Part shown: piece after piece, positions 8,654 through 15,762 of the stretch
How positions within the stretch are numbered: the first letter of the stretch is position 1
Layout of the letters: each line of letters starts with the position of its first letter
Program-made: the position numbers and the translations under genes
Notes under the pieces: generated by a model
The model's database searches: none
The model's input: the letters and a program-made list of their open reading frames with translations, nothing else
What the model was told of the DNA's origin: nothing
Assembly (NCBI RefSeq): GCF_937129525.1
Contig: NZ_CAKZNK010000117.1
Location: 1-50,216 of the forward strand
From: an uncultured Chloroflexus sp.
GTDB taxonomy: Bacteria > Chloroflexota > Chloroflexia > Chloroflexales > Chloroflexaceae
Length of the DNA stretch: 50,216 nucleotides
Reading direction: 5' to 3'

Positions 8654-9067
8654 ATGCTGCAAACAAGTGGTCTCTGGTTAGCGCTGGCTACATTTCTCAG
8701 CATCTGGTGGGGACACGTTGGCGTTCGCTGGCTCGAGGCGCACAGCGCTGATATTCGGCCTCCGATGGTCATCTTGATCATTGCCGGTTTGATTCTGAAT
8801 GTTGCCGCTCTCTTCGCGCCCAGCATCGCCATTGGTGGTGTATGTAGCGTGGTCGGTATCTCGCTCTGGTGGGATGCCTTCGAGCTGGTACGCCAGGATC
8901 GACGAGTGCGCCACGGCCATGCTCCGGCAAATCCCAACAATCCGCGCCATGCCCGTTATCTGGCTGAAGGGAAGGCAACGCTGCACGATCCCCTGGATCG
9001 TGAGCCGAGCGATCCGTCAGAAGCTGAGCAGCCGACTGTGCGTGAGCGAAATCCCGAATTGGCTTGA
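8654..9067 (+). CDS. Small membrane protein, DUF4491-like (first of a pair)
   Basis: The protein has 137 residues, started at the ATG after TAGGAGGG. The first 75 residues form three probable membrane helices (LWLALATFLSIWWGHVGVRW, MVILIIAGLILNVAALFAP, and a third around IAIGGVCSVVGISLWW). The region after the third helix reads WDAFELVRQDRRVRHGHAPA and NPNNPRH, then a hydrophilic, acidic tail. The layout (helix, charged loop, two helices, then an E-L-x-x-Q helix and an xxNPxxPxx end) parallels the next gene, which fits DUF4491 better. I infer the two are diverged paralogues. The function is unknown. Confidence 0.75.
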   Translation: MLQTSGLWLALATFLSIWWGHVGVRWLEAHSADIRPPMVILIIAGLILNVAALFAPSIAIGGVCSVVGISLWWDAFELVRQDRRVRHGHAPANPNNPRHARYLAEGKATLHDPLDREPSDPSEAEQPTVRERNPELA

Positions 9068-9126
9068 GGTTGGCAATTGTGTAGCGTGACAAGTTGTGTG
9101 TTGTTGCAAATGGTGAGGGTACTAAT

Positions 9127-9462
9127 ATGATGTGGGAAGGTCTGGCTATCGGCCTGTTTAGCCTGGGGATTATCGGCTTTGGCTTCTTTTGGGTGATTCG
9201 GATGGAGTACTATCTCGGCTATCTCTGGTGGCCGTACCCTTTACTGTTCGGTATCGGTATGATCGCTCTTTCGCTTTTTGTGGCGGATGCCGGCTGGTCG
9301 GCGCTGCTCGGTGTGACCGGCGCCTCTTTTATCTGGGGGGCAACGGAGTTGAAAGAGCAGGCGGTGCGGGCTGAGCTGGGTTGGTTCCGGCGCAACCCCC
9401 GCCCAAAGCCGTTGCCGCCGTTTGTATCAATTATTCGCAAGATTAAAGCGCCGCATCTGTAG
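9127..9462 (+). CDS. DUF4491 family membrane protein (second of a pair)
   Basis: The protein has 111 residues. The ATG at 9127 (or 9130) follows a GAGGG; an upstream GTG at 9094 has no Shine-Dalgarno sequence. Three hydrophobic helices are seen (EGLAIGLFSLGIIGFGFFWV, LLFGIGMIALSLFVADAGW, ALLGVTGASFIWGATEL), with RMEYYLGYLWWPY between the first two. The C-terminus ELKEQAVRAELGWFRRNPRP matches the family pattern (E-L-x-E-Q ... GWFxxNPxR) as I remember it. No function is known for the family. It lies 59 bp downstream of its presumed paralogue and is followed by a large hairpin. Confidence 0.8.
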   Translation: MMWEGLAIGLFSLGIIGFGFFWVIRMEYYLGYLWWPYPLLFGIGMIALSLFVADAGWSALLGVTGASFIWGATELKEQAVRAELGWFRRNPRPKPLPPFVSIIRKIKAPHL

Positions 9463-9469
9463 CGCGCCA

Positions 9470-9529
9470 ACGAAGGCGCGGAGTAATGGATGGCGAGCCC
9501 TCTGGCGCTTGCCCGCTCCGCGCTTTCGT
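9470..9529 (+). terminator. Large hairpin after the DUF4491 gene
   Basis: A 14-bp stem (9470-9483 with 9516-9529, one G:U pair) closes a 32-nt loop, and a short T-rich run follows. A long-loop terminator is likely. Confidence 0.65.
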
Positions 9530-9575
9530 ATTCTTTTGGAAATGTCATAGCAGAAATGTAGAAATGTAATGTGTA

Positions 9576-10145
9576 ATGACAGAGCTTGCCGCGCAGAAAG
9601 CCGCTTTGCGTGCCGAGATGATAGCGCGCCGTGACGCTTTATCTGATCGTGATCGGCACAGTAGCCACATTTGCAAGCTGATGTTGACATTGCCGGCGTT
9701 TATGAATGCATCGGCAATTCATTGCTATATGCCGATGCGCTCAGAGGTAGATACGCGACCATTGATTGCCGCAGCGCTGGCTGCTGGCAAGGCGGTAGCT
9801 GTGCCGGTGGTGGTCGGCCCGCGCCAGCTTGAACATAGCTGGATCGGTAGTCTGGCTGACACTGAATGGGTGCGCGGACGGTTTGGCACGCTCCAACCAC
9901 GTCATATCATCCCGGCCCGACCGGGTGATTGGTCGTTAACGGTAGTGCCATTGCTCGCATTCGATCGTGATTTGTACCGGTTAGGATACGGCGGCGGTTA
10001 CTACGATACTCTCCTTGCGGCGATGCCAACGATTGCAGTTGGTGTCGCTTTTGCGGCGCAAGCGGTTGATTATCTACCACGCGAGCCGCATGATCGGCGA
10101 CTTGACATGGTGGTTTGCGAAGATGGGGTGCGTAGCAGTCACTGA
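9576..10145 (+). CDS. 5-formyltetrahydrofolate cyclo-ligase
   Basis: The 189-residue enzyme converts 5-formyl-THF to 5,10-methenyl-THF with ATP, returning the storage folate to one-carbon metabolism in the cytosol. Recognised features are the N-terminal basic helix with ALRAEMIARRDAL, the strand IHCYMPMRSEVDTRPLIAAA, AVPVVVGPRQL, the VVPLLAFDRDLYRLGYGGG loop with GGGYYD that binds ATP/folate, and a C-terminal DRRLDMVV. The length is normal for the family. There is no strong Shine-Dalgarno sequence before the ATG at 9576. It is separated from its neighbours by hairpins on both sides and seems to be transcribed alone. Confidence 0.93.
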   Translation: MTELAAQKAALRAEMIARRDALSDRDRHSSHICKLMLTLPAFMNASAIHCYMPMRSEVDTRPLIAAALAAGKAVAVPVVVGPRQLEHSWIGSLADTEWVRGRFGTLQPRHIIPARPGDWSLTVVPLLAFDRDLYRLGYGGGYYDTLLAAMPTIAVGVAFAAQAVDYLPREPHDRRLDMVVCEDGVRSSH

Positions 10146-10184
10146 AGTCGTTTGGTAGCGAATTCTTACCTAGCGCCAGTTTCG

Positions 10185-10211
10185 CCTCTGCGGTATGATA
10201 AGATGCAGAGG
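10185..10211 (+). terminator. Possible hairpin after the cyclo-ligase gene
   Basis: A 7-bp stem (10185-10191 with 10205-10211) and a 13-nt loop lie 40 bp past the stop codon, with no T tract. The rest of the 203-bp spacer before the next gene shows nothing I recognise apart from the AAGGAG Shine-Dalgarno sequence at its end. Confidence 0.4.
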
Positions 10212-10348
10212 GTCAGGCTACCGATGATTGCTGATGTATTCCACCAACCCCGATGACTAGCCTGTGGAACTATACCCAGTCGCTCCGTTTCCGTTACGGC
10301 AGCGTATGTAATCGCCTGTGTTTTGCAATATTTAAGGAGTCTTGAACA

Positions 10349-11815
10349 ATGCGCGCCACCGATTTGCCGATGATCATTCAGGGTGGCATGGGTGCCGCCG
10401 TTTCCGATTGGCGGCTGGCGCGGGCTGTTGCCGCGTGTGGCCAGCTTGGCGTCGTCTCAGGCACCGGTATCGATACGATCCTGATCCGGCGCTTGCAAGA
10501 TGGCGATCCGGACGGTGCGATGCGGCGGGCAATGGCTCACTTCCCAATCCCCGGGGTGGCCGAGCGCGTGCTTGATGTCTACTTTCGGCCATCTGGCCGA
10601 GCGCCTGGCGAACCCTACGCATTGTTGCCAATGTACAACCTGAAGGTGAGTAAAGAACGGCAGCAGGTAGCAATGCTGGCTGCATTTGTGGAGGTGTGGC
10701 TGGCAAAAGAGGGGCACGATCGCCCAATCGGGATGAATCTGCTGACCAAGATTCAGTTGCCGAATCTGGCGCTGCTCTACGGGGCTTTGCTGGCCGGGGT
10801 TGATGTGATTATTATGGGTGCAGGGATCCCGCGTGAAATTCCGGCAGCCCTTGATGCCTTGGTCGCCAATCAGCCGGCGCGCCTGACGGCGGAAATCGAG
10901 GGTGATGATGGCGCGCCACCAACATATATCACGTTTGATCCTGCCGAGCATTGGCCCGGCAACCCGCCGTCGTTGCGTCGTCCCCTGTTTTTGCCGATTG
11001 TCGCGAGTGTGACCCTGGCAACGATGTTTGCGCGTAAAATCGCCGGTGTCGATGGTCTCGTGATCGAAGGCCCGACTGCCGGTGGTCACAATGCGCCGCC
11101 GCGTGGCGAACTGCAACTCAATGAACGTGGCGAACCGATCTATGGCCCGCGCGATCTGGTCGATCCAACCAAAATTGCCGCATTAGGGTTGCCCTTCTGG
11201 CTGGCAGGCGGCACGGCCTCGCCTGAAGGTCTGGCGGCGGCTCGCGCTGCCGGCGCGATGGGTATTCAGGTCGGGACGCTGTTTGCATTCTGTAACGATT
11301 CGGGTCTGGCTGAGCCACTACGCCGTTCGGTGCTCGAAGCTGCGGTTCGGGGCGCGGTTGATGTTTTTACGGATCCGCGCGCCTCGCCTACTGGCTATCC
11401 TTTTAAAGTGGTGCGCTGGGATACCGATCCGGCGCAAGGTGTGCCGCGCCAGCGGATTTGCGACCTTGGCTATCTGCGGACGATGTATCGCACACCAAAA
11501 GGAACAATCGGTTATCGCTGCGCGAGCGAACCGATTGCGACATTTGTGAAGAAGGGTGGCGATCTGGCTGAAACTGAAGGCCGGCGGTGTCTGTGCAACG
11601 CGCTGATGGCCAATATTGGGGTTGGGCAAGCGCGCGCAGATATTGGCGTCGAACCGCCGCTCCTGACCAGCGGTGACGATCTGCTACGCTTGCGCGCGAT
11701 CTTTGATCTCACCCAGGGATATTCAGCCGCCGATGTTATCGCCTACCTGCTTGGCGAACGTCCGGCAGCAGTAACCATTCCGCTAACTGTCCAGTCAACT
11801 GAGCTGGCAGGGTGA
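10349..11815 (+). CDS. NAD(P)H-dependent flavin oxidoreductase, nitronate monooxygenase-like
   Basis: The protein has 488 residues, longer than the 310-380 typical of nitronate monooxygenases. It has the FMN-binding TIM-barrel signature of the COG2070 family: MIIQGGMGAAVSDWRLARAV at the N-terminus, VSGTGID, VDVIIMGAGIPREIP in the middle, VIEGPTAGGHNAPP (with the family's His), FWLAGGTASPEG, and AAGAMGIQVGTLFAF near the phosphate site. The extra C-terminal 120 residues contain several Cys (RRCLCNALMANIGVGQA) and are not explained by the core fold. Some relatives act as enoyl reductases in polyunsaturated fatty acid systems, so the substrate is open. A strong AAGGAG precedes the ATG, and a terminator follows. 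Confidence 0.85.
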   Translation: MRATDLPMIIQGGMGAAVSDWRLARAVAACGQLGVVSGTGIDTILIRRLQDGDPDGAMRRAMAHFPIPGVAERVLDVYFRPSGRAPGEPYALLPMYNLKVSKERQQVAMLAAFVEVWLAKEGHDRPIGMNLLTKIQLPNLALLYGALLAGVDVIIMGAGIPREIPAALDALVANQPARLTAEIEGDDGAPPTYITFDPAEHWPGNPPSLRRPLFLPIVASVTLATMFARKIAGVDGLVIEGPTAGGHNAPPRGELQLNERGEPIYGPRDLVDPTKIAALGLPFWLAGGTASPEGLAAARAAGAMGIQVGTLFAFCNDSGLAEPLRRSVLEAAVRGAVDVFTDPRASPTGYPFKVVRWDTDPAQGVPRQRICDLGYLRTMYRTPKGTIGYRCASEPIATFVKKGGDLAETEGRRCLCNALMANIGVGQARADIGVEPPLLTSGDDLLRLRAIFDLTQGYSAADVIAYLLGERPAAVTIPLTVQSTELAG

Positions 11816-11839
11816 AGGTACGCCAGAGGGTGGGTTGAG

Positions 11840-11862
11840 ACGGGCACGTTGAGCGTGCCCGT
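11840..11862. terminator. Bidirectional terminator, oxidoreductase / lipoprotein
   Basis: A perfect 9-bp stem (11840-11848 with 11854-11862) and a 5-nt loop sit exactly between the two convergent genes. Confidence 0.8.
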
Positions 11863-12843
11863 TTATGGTTTCGCCCAGGACAACCCGGCATCAGCATTGA
11901 TAGCGAAATCGGTGGAGATACGGCGCGGCGTGCCGATCTGCAACCCTTCGTTGGCAACCGTTACCTCAGTCAGGTAGAGATCAAACCCATGTCCTCCGGG
12001 TGGAATGGCGAGAAAGGCCAGCATTGAGCCATCGGGAGAAAAGACCGGTGATCGCGCCGTGCCGAAGTCGGTCAGGCGCGTTGCCGAACCACCATCAGAC
12101 GGCAGCGCGTAGAGATCGCTACCGCCGTTGATTGTCACCGCAAATACCAGCCAGCGTCCATCAGGGCTGAGAGTCGGATCGTAAGCCGGCGCTGGCGCTC
12201 CGGGAAGCGGCGTTGCTCGACCATCCACAATCTGATAGAGCTGTTGCTGGCCTTCACTACCGAGCGGAGTGCGCGTGACAATCAGATTGCCGTTGGGTAG
12301 CGCCACTGCGCGACCAAGGTGGGCATTCGGATCGGCAAAGATCGGTTGACGTTGACCGGCGAGATCGTAGCGGAAGATAGCCAATGGTGCATCGGCAGGC
12401 GGATCGCCCGTTGGTGGCGCTGCCTGGGCTGCGGCCAGAATGCCACTGCCATCGGGTAGCCAGGTCGGGTAGAGCGCCCACATTGCTGCGTAGACGCGCT
12501 CGAGACTCCCCGGTGGCGCTGGCGGATCGTTGCGGGTCAGGCGGGTCACGATGGCGCCGGCGCGATCGGCTACCACGAGATCGCTAGCGCCGGCCCGGGC
12601 AATAACGAACACAATTCGTTCGCCGTCAGGATCGAAGGCCGCCTGGGATGCTGGCGGCGCGATCAATTGTCGCGCAGTGCGCCCTTCCCAGAGCCAGATA
12701 CCGCCACTGCGACTGAAAAGTAGTCGTCCGTTCACTTCTTCGCCGCGCAGGGTGGCCGGCGTTGGTGATGGCGCTGGCGTAGAAGGGGCGACGCAGGCGG
12801 TGAGCAGCAATGTTAGAACGATCAGAAATCGATAGCCAGACAT
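11863..12843 (-). CDS. TolB-like beta-propeller lipoprotein
   Basis: The protein has 326 residues. It begins with a lipoprotein signal (MSGYRFLIVLTLLLTACVAP; lipobox LTAC), so it should be lipid-anchored outside the cytoplasmic membrane. After a Pro/Thr linker it carries PD40/TolB-type repeats, for example SQAAFDPDGERIVFV, DPTLSPDGRWLVFAV, LYALPSDGGSATRLTDFG and SPVFSPDGSMLAFLA, which form a beta-propeller. Chloroflexota lack a classic Tol-Pal system, so a role in protein or polymer binding is more likely than TolB function. The stop abuts the terminator shared with the facing gene. It lies 105 bp downstream of the lipid kinase gene and may be in one transcript with it. Confidence 0.85.
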   Translation of the reverse strand: MSGYRFLIVLTLLLTACVAPSTPAPSPTPATLRGEEVNGRLLFSRSGGIWLWEGRTARQLIAPPASQAAFDPDGERIVFVIARAGASDLVVADRAGAIVTRLTRNDPPAPPGSLERVYAAMWALYPTWLPDGSGILAAAQAAPPTGDPPADAPLAIFRYDLAGQRQPIFADPNAHLGRAVALPNGNLIVTRTPLGSEGQQQLYQIVDGRATPLPGAPAPAYDPTLSPDGRWLVFAVTINGGSDLYALPSDGGSATRLTDFGTARSPVFSPDGSMLAFLAIPPGGHGFDLYLTEVTVANEGLQIGTPRRISTDFAINADAGLSWAKP

Positions 12844-12948
12844 ACAGTGTTGTGGCAGGATTGCGTGATAAGCGGCATTATTCGGGCGAGTCTATGCAGC
12901 AGTGAAGCGCAAAAATCATGTCCCGCGATTGATCATGCTGCGCCGGCT

Positions 12949-13920
12949 CTATTCTACTCGACGACGACGGAGCCATGCCAGCAGTCGTTGCGGCCAACGG
13001 CGAGCACTGGGTGGTGGTTGCTGGATCAAATCATCGGGCAATTCAGGTGGTAATAAGGCGCGTAACGCCGCCGGCACAACGCTAAAGCTTAAGGGAGTTG
13101 TGCCAATGGGGTCGCCATCAACCTGCACCGGCAGTGGTGGGCGCGTTACTACTTCGATCGTGTGGGCGCGGTAATAGGCAATGTCAGGGTTGAGGCTGAA
13201 GCGACGGCGTAAAATGGCGATCAGGTGTCCAATCGCATTGATGCCATTATCACCCTTAATCACGCAGACATCGAGCAAACCATCATCAATGCTGGCGCGG
13301 TGGGTGATTTTGACCAATCCACCATACAACTGAGAATTACCAATCACGATCATCAGCACGCGCGCTTTGATCTGACGACCGTCGAGTCGGATGCGCGCGC
13401 GCGTGCCGCGGATACGCATCACCTCTTCAATGCCGCGCGCGACATAGGCCAGCGCGCCAAATCGACGCTTTTCGTCGGGGCGAACATTCGCCGTGATTGC
13501 GGCGTCAAAACCGATGCCTGCCATCAAAAGAAAGTAGCGCTCACCGGCCCGACCCAGATCAATGACGCGCGGCGACCACGACAGAATGGTCTGCGCAGCA
13601 GCGCGTGGTTGAAGCGGCAGACCTAATTCACGCGCCCAGACATTCATGGTGCCAAGCGGCAAGGTTGCCAGTATGGTTTGACTGCCAACCAGGCCATTGA
13701 CGACTTCGTTGATGGTGCCATCGCCGCCGGCGGCTACCACAAGGTCGTATCCGCTGGTTGCCGCCTGTCTGGCAAGGAAGCGGCCTTCGTCGGGACCGTT
13801 GGTGGGTTGCAATTCGACTATCCAGCCCCGCTCACGCCAGACATTGGCCGCTGCTTCCAGTTCAGCTTCTAACTGCTCTGCGTGGCCGGCTTTTGGATTA
13901 AAGATGATAAGCGTGCGCAT
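12949..13920 (-). CDS. Diacylglycerol/lipid kinase family protein
   Basis: The protein has 323 residues when started at the ATG at 13920, which has AGAGGT 9 nt upstream; the frame extends to 14001 without a good start. It belongs to the DagK/YegS/sphingosine-kinase family, which phosphorylates lipid hydroxyls with ATP at the membrane. Motifs are LIIFNPKAGHA at the N-terminus, the nucleotide-binding VVAAGGDGTINEVVNGL (GGDGT), LGTMNVWARELGLP, GIGFDAAI, and a C-terminal VQVDGDPIGTTPL. The lipid substrate cannot be predicted. The C-terminal tail is rich in Arg (RRWPQRLLAWLRRRR), which could bind the membrane surface. Confidence 0.92.
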   Translation of the reverse strand: MRTLIIFNPKAGHAEQLEAELEAAANVWRERGWIVELQPTNGPDEGRFLARQAATSGYDLVVAAGGDGTINEVVNGLVGSQTILATLPLGTMNVWARELGLPLQPRAAAQTILSWSPRVIDLGRAGERYFLLMAGIGFDAAITANVRPDEKRRFGALAYVARGIEEVMRIRGTRARIRLDGRQIKARVLMIVIGNSQLYGGLVKITHRASIDDGLLDVCVIKGDNGINAIGHLIAILRRRFSLNPDIAYYRAHTIEVVTRPPLPVQVDGDPIGTTPLSFSVVPAALRALLPPELPDDLIQQPPPSARRWPQRLLAWLRRRRVE

Positions 13921-14003
13921 GCAAATGTGACCTCTTCGCAATCGAACTATGGTCAGTATAGCAGAATCCATCACAGAAACCATTGCCGACCAGTTGTGCA
14001 TGG

Positions 14004-14009
14004 TACAAT
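14004..14009 (+). promoter_or_regulatory. Extended -10 promoter for the zinc-ribbon ORF
   Basis: TACAAT is preceded by TGG (an extended -10), with a TTGCCG 15 bp upstream that is too close for a normal spacer. The predicted start is about 28 nt before the ATG at 14044. Confidence 0.4.
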
Positions 14010-14043
14010 AGGAGCGCCTGGATACAGGAGTGGGGGAAAACTG

Positions 14044-14229
14044 ATGAAGATATTGCTAGCCGAACAATCATCGACCGAACCGGAAGAGCCGTTGCAACCA
14101 GATGGTTGCAGTTTCCACGGGGTTGATGATGATGAGAACGAATGCCCCGTTTGTCAGATGCAGATGCATCTCTGGGCAGGTTTCTACCGTTGTCGGTATT
14201 GTGGATACAAAGAGAGCTGCTGTTTCTAA
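14044..14229 (+). CDS. Small zinc-ribbon protein
   Basis: The protein has 61 residues. The second half has paired cysteines, CPVCQMQMHLW then YRCRYCGYKES followed by CC near the C-terminus, which can form a zinc ribbon (CxxC...CxxC). The first half is acidic (EQSSTEPEEPLQPDG, DDDENE). The start is an ATG after GGGGGAAAACTG, which has only a weak Shine-Dalgarno sequence. Its own promoter and the xer gene downstream suggest it is a real short gene. The function is unknown. Confidence 0.65.
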   Translation: MKILLAEQSSTEPEEPLQPDGCSFHGVDDDENECPVCQMQMHLWAGFYRCRYCGYKESCCF

Positions 14230-14310
14230 ATTGACACGCCGCCATCTTTCCATTACCATAACCGCTACGCAGACCGCTACACAGGTAGCGAACAGTGACC
14301 GGGCAGACGC

Positions 14311-15207
14311 ATGAACCAGTATGTAGCGCAATTTCTCACGTATATGGCCGATGAACGGAAGATGTCGGCCAACACTACTGCGGCGTACCGCACCGATCTT
14401 GACCAGCTCTGTGAATTTTTGCGGGAGCGAGGTGTAGAACGCTGGGAAGATGTTGACACCGAGGCTATGATTGCCTTTGTGCTCAATCTGAAGGAGAAAA
14501 AGTACGCTAATTCGACAGTAGCGCGCCGGTTAGCTGCGGTGAAGTCGTTTTTTGGTTTCCTTAAAGAACGCAACGTTATCAGCCACGATCCCACCGGGCA
14601 GCTCGATACACCGCGCGTTGATCGGTTCCCGCCGCGCGCCATCTCCCAGCATCAGGTTGATGAGTTGCTGGAATTGCCATTGCAAAACGGCACTCCGGAA
14701 GGATTGCGCGACAAGGCAATGCTCGAAGTGCTCTACGCGACCGGGATGCGGGTCAGTGAGCTGGTCGCGCTCAATGTTGATGATATTGCTTTTGACACAA
14801 AGACGGTGCGTTGTTTGGGCCGGCAAAGCCGCGAACGGGTCATTCCGCTTAGCGAGCCAGCCTTAACGGCGCTGGAAGAGTATCTTGACATTGCCCGTCC
14901 ACAGTTGGCCCGGCATCCCAACGGTGATAGTGATGCTCTCTTCCTCAATCACCGGGGCAAACGACTGACGCGCCAGGGTTTCTGGCTTATCCTCAAGAGC
15001 TACGCCGAGCAGGTGGGTATGCACGATTTGACTCCACACATGTTGCGCCATTCTTTTGCCGCGCATCAGTTGCGTAGTGGGGTCGATCTGCGCGAATTGC
15101 AAGAGCGCCTGGGGCATGCTTCAATCGCCACAACTCAGATCTACACTCATCTGACGGCAGAGGTCTCTTCGTCCCCTGCTGATAGTAATGGTCATACCCG
15201 TCGTTGA
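14311..15207 (+). CDS. Tyrosine recombinase of the XerC/XerD family
   Basis: The 298-residue protein is normal in length for XerC/D, which resolve chromosome dimers at dif sites; I see no dif here. The N-terminal SAM-like domain (residues 1-90, YLTYMADERK-type helices with SANTTAAYRTDLDQL) is followed by the catalytic domain with the first Arg in ATGMRVSELVALN, HMLRHSFAAHQL (HxxR), LGHASIATTQIYTH (His and the nucleophile Tyr). The beta-hairpin that normally holds the catalytic Lys (GKGxKER) reads LGRQSRERVIPL, so Lys is replaced by Arg. No integrase-linked cargo surrounds it, so a housekeeping role is favoured. A strong terminator follows. Confidence 0.9.
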   Translation: MNQYVAQFLTYMADERKMSANTTAAYRTDLDQLCEFLRERGVERWEDVDTEAMIAFVLNLKEKKYANSTVARRLAAVKSFFGFLKERNVISHDPTGQLDTPRVDRFPPRAISQHQVDELLELPLQNGTPEGLRDKAMLEVLYATGMRVSELVALNVDDIAFDTKTVRCLGRQSRERVIPLSEPALTALEEYLDIARPQLARHPNGDSDALFLNHRGKRLTRQGFWLILKSYAEQVGMHDLTPHMLRHSFAAHQLRSGVDLRELQERLGHASIATTQIYTHLTAEVSSSPADSNGHTRR

Positions 15208-15225
15208 GCGAAGCCTGGCGTAAGG

Positions 15226-15250
15226 AGGGGCACGGTGTCGCCGTGCCCCT
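15226..15250 (+). terminator. Terminator after the xer gene
   Basis: A perfect 10-bp stem (15226-15235 with 15241-15250) and a 5-nt loop, extendable by G:U pairing, just past the recombinase stop codon. The following 15251-15406 holds no gene I can see. It contains two related stretches (15252-15266 and 15340-15354) sharing GTGACCGG. Confidence 0.8.
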
Positions 15251-15406
15251 TCCATATTGTGACCGGCGGAGTGTGCTAGTGCCCGACGCGCGCTGACCGA
15301 CGGGGCGTGAGCAGCAAACGCTCGCAGCAAGGTGGCTCCTCCCATATCGTGACCGGAGAGACGTATGGGCGCCTTCCCGGGGCATGATTGCCGTTGCCCA
15401 TGATGT

Positions 15407-15435
15407 TTGCAGCCTCACATTGCCTGTGCTATACT
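15407..15435 (+). promoter_or_regulatory. Promoter of the T-box/glyS unit
   Basis: TTGCAG (15407-15412), a 17-bp spacer and TATACT (15430-15435) preceded by TGC, which gives an extended -10. The predicted start is near 15442, at the 5' edge of the T-box leader. Confidence 0.75.
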
Positions 15436-15441
15436 CGTAAT

Positions 15442-15640
15442 GCTGGCGAAGATCCGGAGGAGTACGTCGCGATGGGCATCCAGCGAGCCGGGGATGGTGC
15501 AAGCCCGGTTGCTCAGAATGGCGGAAGGGCGCCGGGGAGCCGTAGATTTGATTGAGGTGAGCGGCTATGGCCGCTAACCGGGGTGGAACCGCGCGTCAGA
15601 TTGTGATGCGTCCCCGGGCGATTCGTCGCCCGGTTTTTTT
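15442..15640 (+). promoter_or_regulatory. T-box riboswitch controlling glyS
   Basis: The hallmark T-box sequence GGGTGGAACCGCG is at 15581-15593, in the antiterminator position. Upstream, GCGAGCCGGGGATGGTGCAA (from 15483) resembles the Stem I AG-bulge and GNUG loop. Downstream is an intrinsic terminator: 15614-15621 pairs with 15626-15633 around a TTCG tetraloop, followed by seven T. The element senses uncharged tRNA-Gly, which pairs with a specifier codon and the T-box bulge and so allows read-through. A GGC at 15520-15522 is a candidate specifier, but I could not fold Stem I with confidence. The leader ends about 120 bp before the glyS start. Confidence 0.93.
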
Positions 15641-15762
15641 ATTGCGCTGCGTTCGTGAGTTTGCTATGCAGATGAGTGAGTCGGAAGTAAGGCTGTCTTG
15701 ATGTTGCAATACTGTATCCTGATGCGCTGCTGAACATCTATTGTGTGCGAAGGAGGAAGGTA

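Noticed and set aside
14311-15207. Possible mobile-element integrase
   Set aside because: The protein has Xer length and no cargo genes, att repeats or tRNA gene nearby, so a chromosomal recombinase is more likely.
15252-15354. Two similar stretches with GTGACCGG upstream of the T-box leader
   Set aside because: Only about 15 bases match, too short to call a repeat family or binding site.
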